Origin: an uncultured Ruminococcus sp.
GTDB lineage: Bacteria; Bacillota; Clostridia; Oscillospirales; CAG-272
Direction of reading: 5' to 3'
Length of the DNA: 9,888 nt
Assembly: GCA_902778985.1 (NCBI GenBank)
Contig: CACYZS010000110.1
Location: forward strand, 1-9,888
In this document: piece by piece, positions 6,985 through 9,888 of the stretch
How positions within the stretch are numbered: the first letter of the stretch is position 1
Layout: every line of letters begins with the position of its first letter
Translations under genes and position numbers: made by a program
The notes under the pieces: model-generated
What the model was told of the DNA's origin: nothing
The model's input: only the letters and a program-made list of their open reading frames with translations
Database searches by the model: none

Positions 6985-7404
6985 ATGACCGACAGCGTGA
7001 TCGGGGGCATCGGGTTCCACCACGTCGGACTGAAAGCGGCGGACTTCGAGGCAAGTTGCGCGTTCTACCGGGCGCTCGGCATGAAAGAGGTGCTCTCTTG
7101 GGGCGAGGGCGAACGCACGATCGCCCTGTTCGATATCGGCGACGGCGGGAAGATCGAGATCTTCGCAAACGGCGGGGAAGAGTATTCCGCCAACGGCAAG
7201 TGGATCCACTTTGCCCTGCACGTCGACGACGTGGACGCCGCCTACGCCGCGGCGCTCTCGGCGGGCGCGACGGTCGTGACGCCGCCGAAAACCGTCGAAC
7301 TGGCGTCGCGTCCCTACCTTGCGACCATCCGCGTCGCGTTCGTCGCGGGACCGGACGGGGAACAGATCGAACTGTTCCGCGAACTCGAGGACAAACGGAA
7401 ATGA
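6985..7404 (+). CDS. VOC (glyoxalase/bleomycin-resistance/dioxygenase fold) protein
   Basis: A single-domain, 139-residue cytoplasmic protein with the paired beta-alpha-beta-beta-beta layout of the vicinal-oxygen-chelate superfamily. The first half starts with FHHVGLKAADFEASCAFYRALG and ends with KIEIF. The second starts with WIHFALHVDDVDAAYAAALS and ends with GEQIELFREL. The four positions that usually bind metal are occupied: His12/13, Glu58, His75 and Glu129, so it is probably an active metalloenzyme or metal-dependent binding protein. Such proteins include glyoxalase I, fosfomycin-resistance enzymes and methylmalonyl-CoA epimerases; the sequence does not decide among them. The start at 6985 has AAGAGGA 8 bases upstream. 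Its stop overlaps the next start by 4 bases (ATGA), showing translational coupling with the kinase-like gene. Confidence 0.88.
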   Translation: MTDSVIGGIGFHHVGLKAADFEASCAFYRALGMKEVLSWGEGERTIALFDIGDGGKIEIFANGGEEYSANGKWIHFALHVDDVDAAYAAALSAGATVVTPPKTVELASRPYLATIRVAFVAGPDGEQIELFRELEDKRK

Positions 7405-7982
7405 CGCGAATCAGGTACGAGGACGCCCTCGAGCGTCTTGTGAAGATCGTCGACCGCGAGTCGAGCGGCATGGCGCGCTTCTACGTCGGGATCGACGGCG
7501 CCGACGAAGAGAAGATCGCGTCGCTTGCGGGCGATCTTGCCGCGCGGGTTTCGGGCTTCGTAATTCCGACCGACGGCTTTGCGTTCCCGCTTCGCGCCAT
7601 GACGCCCGCGCGCAGCGCGACGCCCGGCGGGGCGTTCGACTACGAACGCTTTACCCGCGAGGTGGTGCGTCCGTTTTTATCGAAAGAACTGCCGACCTAC
7701 GGCGTGTACCGCGAGGAGGTGCGCGGGACGGTCGAGCGCGTGAAGGTCCCCGCGTGCGGCGTGTATATCGTCGCCGGACGCTACGCGCTCCACCCCGAGA
7801 TCCCCGATCTTTACGATCTTCGGATCGTGCTGGACGGGGAGACCGACGAAGCGATGAAAACCTACCTCTCGGCGTATATGATCGCGGAACTCTCCGATAT
7901 CGTCGTTACCCGGGACGGGGACGCCGACGGCGGGGAAGAGGACGGGGACTTCTCCGGTTTCTCGCTTCCGCTCTCCCTTTGA
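7401..7982 (+). CDS. uridine-kinase-fold (PRK-like P-loop NTPase) paralogue with a lost Walker A motif
   Basis: A 193-residue protein that follows the phosphoribulokinase/uridine-kinase family along most of its length. FVIPTDGFAFP (53-63) stands where the family has DDFF-x-P. TPGGAFDYERFTREVVRPFL (74-93) matches GG-x-x-DYERF-x-x-E-V-x-x-PL. VYIVAGRYALHPEIPDLYDL (121-140), then RIVLD, matches the VIVEG-x-Y-x-x-HP-x-L-x-x-x-YDL-x-x-FLD block. The nucleotide-binding loop is degenerate: the family pattern IDG-x-x-x-SGKST-LA reads IDGADEEKIASLA at the same length, with no GK[ST]. The glutamate of VEG is also alanine. ATP phosphotransfer therefore looks lost, suggesting a binding or regulatory role. 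The C-terminus is acidic and short. It starts inside the VOC stop codon, so the two are co-translated. Family placement is by pattern only; the frame itself is secure. Confidence 0.78.
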   Translation: MTRIRYEDALERLVKIVDRESSGMARFYVGIDGADEEKIASLAGDLAARVSGFVIPTDGFAFPLRAMTPARSATPGGAFDYERFTREVVRPFLSKELPTYGVYREEVRGTVERVKVPACGVYIVAGRYALHPEIPDLYDLRIVLDGETDEAMKTYLSAYMIAELSDIVVTRDGDADGGEEDGDFSGFSLPLSL

Positions 7983-8034
7983 CACAAACGCGTAACCCCA
8001 ACAAACAGCGGGAAAAATCGCAACCGCCCCCATA

Positions 8035-8075
8035 AAAGGAACCCCTTTCGTCCAAGCGACGAAAGGGGTTCCTTT
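8035..8075. terminator. bidirectional terminator, 18-bp perfect stem
   Basis: AAAGGAACCCCTTTCGTC (8035-8052) is exactly complementary to 8058-8075 with a 5-base loop. The stem ends in A/T pairs, so each strand's transcript gains a short U-run (CCUUUA on plus, CCUUUUAU on minus). It lies between the convergent kinase-like gene (ends 7982) and the 78-residue gene (ends 8095) and can stop both. Confidence 0.88.
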
Positions 8076-8094
8076 ACGTGAATTGTCCGCCGTC

Positions 8095-8331
8095 TCAGCC
8101 TTTGTGGCTTTCGAGCCAGGCGTCGACCTTGGCTTTGGCGATGCACGAGATCTTCTCGACCGGGTAGGGCGACGCTTCGCCGCCGTTGGTGTAGACGAAA
8201 TATCTGCCGTCTTCGGTCGCGTAAAGGGTCTCTTCGTATCCGGCGGGATCGCCGTAGAAGCCGTGCACGTTCTTTGAGATCACCTGTGCGGTTTCGGTGT
8301 CGTAGACGTTGCCTCTGATGGTTTTCTTCAT
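8095..8331 (-). CDS. small conserved hypothetical protein (78 aa)
   Basis: A short soluble protein that begins MKKTIRGNVYDTETAQVIS, passes ETLYATEDGRYFVYTNGGEA in the middle and ends in a helical tail with AKAKVDAWLESH. The N-terminal K-x-I-x-G-x-x-YDTETA followed by ETLY-x-T-x-DG-x-YF recalls a family of small proteins of unknown function that I associate with Firmicutes chromosomes and mobile elements; this is recognition by pattern. No signal peptide, membrane helix or cysteine pair is visible. Upstream AAGGAAAA can serve as a ribosome site. It is a single gene between the bidirectional terminator and the stop of the TsaC-ROK frame. The beta-rich first part and helical end suggest a small folded domain. 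Function unassigned. Confidence 0.75.
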   Translation of the reverse strand: MKKTIRGNVYDTETAQVISKNVHGFYGDPAGYEETLYATEDGRYFVYTNGGEASPYPVEKISCIAKAKVDAWLESHKG

Positions 8332-8416
8332 CTTGTTTTTCCTTTCTTTCTATGTTCTGTACGGTACATCATTCCCCCGCCTGACCTCTTTCATTCACGG
8401 ACGGGGAAAAACGGTC

Positions 8417-9601
8417 TTACAGTCCGAGTCCCGCCGCGCCGATGATGCCGGCGTCGTTGCCCAGTTCGGCGATCTTGACCGCGCACTTGTCGGGGGATTT
8501 TCTCGTGTACTGCTCGGTCTTGATGATCTCGAGCAGGGGCTTCAAGAGGGTGTCGCCCTCGTTGCAGATCCCGCCGCCGATCGAAAGAACCTCGGGCTGG
8601 AAGACGTTGATCATATTGGTCAGACCGCAGGCGAGGTACTCGATATACTCGCGCACGACCTCGGTGCCCACGGCGTCGCCCTGCTTCATCGCCGAGAAGG
8701 CGGTGCGGGCGGAAACGCGACCGTTCGCGTCGAACTCGTCGACCATCAGGGACGGGATCCCCTTGATCTTGCACTCGTTGACCTTCTCACGGGTCATATT
8801 GATCAGACCGGTTGCGGAACTGTACGCTTCCCAGCAGCCGCGCCGACCGCAGGAGCAGGGACGTCCGCCCTTCTCGATCACGGTGTGACCGAGTTCGCCC
8901 GCCGCGTGGTTGAAGCCCGAGTAGACCTTACCGTCGATGACGATCCCGCCGCCGACGCCGGTCCCGAGGGTGATCATGACCGACTTCTTCGTGCCCTTCG
9001 CCGCGCCCGAGAGCGCCTCGGCAAGAGCGGCGGCGTTGGCGTCGTTCTCGATCAAAACCTGCTTGACCGGTAAAAACGACTTGAAGACGTCCGCGATGGG
9101 GAAGCGGAAGAAGGGAATGTTGTTCGAGTATTCGACGACGCCCGTATCGCTGTTCGCGGTGCCGGGGGTGGCGATGCCGACCGAGGCGACCTCGTCGAGC
9201 GGAATGCCGCATTCTTTCAGCAAAGCGTGGGCCACCGGATGGCTGGGGCACCGCACCGCCACGGAGGGCAGGCCCGCCGTGGTCACGCTTGGCACTTTGT
9301 CCGTTTTCATCAGCAGCAGGGTCAGCGGCCCCGGCCAGAAGGCGTCCATCAGGGTTTCGGCGGTGTCCGTTACCCGGCAGAGCCCGTCCAGCTGGCTCCG
9401 CTCCGCCACATGCACGATCAGCGGATTGTCCGCCGGGCGCTCCTTGGCGGCGAAAATGGCCCGCACAGCTTCACCGTTCAGGGCGTCAGCGCCCAGGCCG
9501 TACACCGTTTCCGTGGGGAACGCCACCACCTGCCCCGCCCGCAGCAGCGCGGCGGCCTGCTTCAGGCTTTCTTCCCCGGCGGGAAGGCAAATCGTATCCA
9601 T
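8417..9601 (-). CDS. chimeric frame: TsaC/Sua5 N-terminal part joined to ROK sugar-kinase C-terminal part
   Basis: The 394-residue frame has two unrelated halves. Residues 1-135 are the start of an L-threonylcarbamoyladenylate synthase (tRNA t6A pathway): FPTETVYGLGADA (28-40), KERPADNPLIVHV (53-65), FWPGPLTLLL (88-97), then SVAVRCPSHPVAHALLKECG. The second half of that enzyme, including its SAN-x-SG motif, is missing. Residues 136-394 are the larger part of a ROK-family glucokinase: SVGIATPGT, LIENDANAAALAEA, TLGTGVGGGIV, GELGH with the zinc motif CSCGRRGCWE (about 230-246), and SIGGGI near the end. Its first ~60-70 residues with the DxGGT phosphate loop are missing. Neither half should work alone. 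The start has AAAGGAG 9 bases upstream. Composition changes at the join, so an assembly chimera or a recombination is likelier than a selected fusion. The reading frame is certain; its biological reality is not. Confidence 0.8.
   Translation of the reverse strand: MDTICLPAGEESLKQAAALLRAGQVVAFPTETVYGLGADALNGEAVRAIFAAKERPADNPLIVHVAERSQLDGLCRVTDTAETLMDAFWPGPLTLLLMKTDKVPSVTTAGLPSVAVRCPSHPVAHALLKECGIPLDEVASVGIATPGTANSDTGVVEYSNNIPFFRFPIADVFKSFLPVKQVLIENDANAAALAEALSGAAKGTKKSVMITLGTGVGGGIVIDGKVYSGFNHAAGELGHTVIEKGGRPCSCGRRGCWEAYSSATGLINMTREKVNECKIKGIPSLMVDEFDANGRVSARTAFSAMKQGDAVGTEVVREYIEYLACGLTNMINVFQPEVLSIGGGICNEGDTLLKPLLEIIKTEQYTRKSPDKCAVKIAELGNDAGIIGAAGLGL
9197..9214. other. junction between the ROK-derived and TsaC-derived halves
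   Basis: Here the minus strand reads GAA-TGC-GGC-ATT-CCG-CTC (E-C-G-I-P-L). TsaC proteins normally continue from such a G-x-P-(I/L) into AAPSAN, and ROK glucokinases often carry G-(I/V)-PL-x-E just before their SVGI-x-x-PG block. Both parents could therefore share the GIPL codons, giving a microhomology of up to about a dozen bases. Counting TCG plus CGA trinucleotides by hand gives 35 in 8821-9200 but 4 in 9221-9600. Confidence 0.65.
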
Positions 9602-9764
9602 AAAAAATACTCCTTTGGATTATCCAGAAAATGTATAATTAACACTGTATATTCAGGACCCGTTTTTCATAAAATCCGGATGCTGAAACAGTAACATCAT
9701 AGGCGCATCAAAGGGGATTGTCAAGGTATCTTTGGTTTTTTTCTGCCTTTTTCCCCCGGCGGTA

Positions 9765-9793
9765 TTGTGTAAATGAGATGAATATGGTAAAAT
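9765..9793 (+). promoter_or_regulatory. probable sigma-A promoter of the gene starting at 9818
   Basis: TTGTGT (9765-9770) and TAAAAT (9788-9793) are spaced by 17 bases on the plus strand, with a G-rich TATGG just before the -10. The -10 ends 24 bases before the start codon at 9818, and a strong GGAGGA (9807-9812) lies between. The boxes match consensus at 4 and 5 of 6 positions. Confidence 0.55.
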
Positions 9794-9817
9794 GAATATG
9801 CAGAATGGAGGAATGAA

Positions 9818-9888
9818 ATGAAAGCGGCCTTCTATTTCTATGCAAATCCCTTTCAGTCCAGAAGCGTGGAAGCGGCCCGGGCGCTGGC
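9818..9888 (+). CDS. N-terminal fragment of an unidentified protein (runs off the window)
   Basis: An open frame starts at ATG 9818 after GGAGGA with 5-base spacing and stays open to the end, giving 23 full codons: MKAAFYFYANPFQSRSVEAA, then RAL. The pattern of a short beta-strand, an N-P turn and an amphipathic helix would suit the start of an NAD-kinase-like or other Rossmann-type protein, but 23 residues are too few to decide. It is divergent from the TsaC-derived start at 9601, separated by 216 bases in which no further gene is seen. It lies entirely in the compositionally distinct right-hand segment. Confidence 0.6.
   Translation, partial: MKAAFYFYANPFQSRSVEAARAL

Noticed and set aside
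5932..7221. Long minus-strand open frame (429 codons) opposite the DUF4203-like and VOC genes
   Set aside because: Low-complexity Asp/Glu/Arg/Gln-rich translation that crosses a promoter and a terminator of the plus strand; a mirror of real coding frames.
8356..8366. TGTACGGTACA inverted repeat upstream of the 78-residue gene
   Set aside because: Arms of only five bases, and no clear promoter boxes around it. Too short to call an operator.
8309..9073. Plus-strand open frame of 254 codons opposite the ROK region
   Set aside because: Antisense shadow of the ROK-derived frame; no ribosome site and no recognisable domain.
9602..9660. Possible minus-strand promoter for the TsaC-ROK frame (TATACA-like boxes)
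   Set aside because: Two candidate -10 boxes are visible but neither has a convincing -35 at 16-18 bases.
1..9888. A CRISPR array, prophage, insertion sequence or toxin-antitoxin/defence island
   Set aside because: No regular repeats, terminal inverted repeats, transposase or integrase motifs, or defence-family domains were seen. Gene content is mostly ordinary transport and metabolism.

Overview
The window looks like a chromosomal segment of a fairly GC-rich Firmicute, probably a gut or anaerobic Clostridia member of the Oscillospirales type. The basis is consensus sigma-A promoters (TTGACA/TATAAT, 17-bp spacers), GGAGG-type ribosome binding sites, strong intrinsic terminators and Clostridia-like protein families. 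The genus cannot be named from sequence alone. The last ~700 bases differ in composition and may come from another genome.

Layout, left to right. Bases 1-29 hold the 5' end of a minus-strand tRNA-Leu, with a perfect promoter just upstream of it. Next is a minus-strand gene (243-1790) for an unusual sigma factor: an ECF-like region 2 / region 4 core followed by a ~360-residue C-terminal extension, in DNA that looks more AT-rich than its neighbours. A minus-strand operon follows: a Na/Pi cotransporter-PhoU protein (2396-4195) overlapping by 4 bases a broken GNAT acetyltransferase gene (1964-2399) and closed by a terminator at 1872-1899. Upstream of that, behind a long terminator, is an AI-2E-family membrane protein (4309-5844) with an apparent internal deletion and an acidic tail.

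A divergent promoter pair near 5876-5979 separates it from a plus-strand cluster: a seven-helix DUF4203-like membrane protein (6046-6909), a VOC/glyoxalase-fold protein (6985-7404), and a uridine-kinase-fold protein without a usable P-loop (7401-7982) that overlaps the VOC gene by 4 bases. A perfect 18-bp stem-loop (8035-8075) ends this cluster and also faces a convergent small gene for a 78-residue protein (8095-8331).

The right end is the oddest part. One continuous minus-strand frame (8417-9601) joins the first ~135 residues of a TsaC/Sua5 tRNA-modification enzyme to the last ~260 residues of a ROK-family sugar kinase. Each part lacks an essential half. The join lies at a Gly-Ile-Pro-Leu stretch that both parents are expected to carry, and the base composition changes sharply at the same place. 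The simplest reading is a chimeric contig or a microhomology recombination. A designed new fusion is less likely. A divergent plus-strand gene starts at 9818 and runs off the end.

I see no CRISPR array, insertion sequence, phage module or recognisable new defence system. The points most worth checking are the TsaC-ROK join, the sigma factor with its large extension, the P-loop-less kinase paralogue coupled to a VOC gene, and the apparent internal losses in three separate genes.
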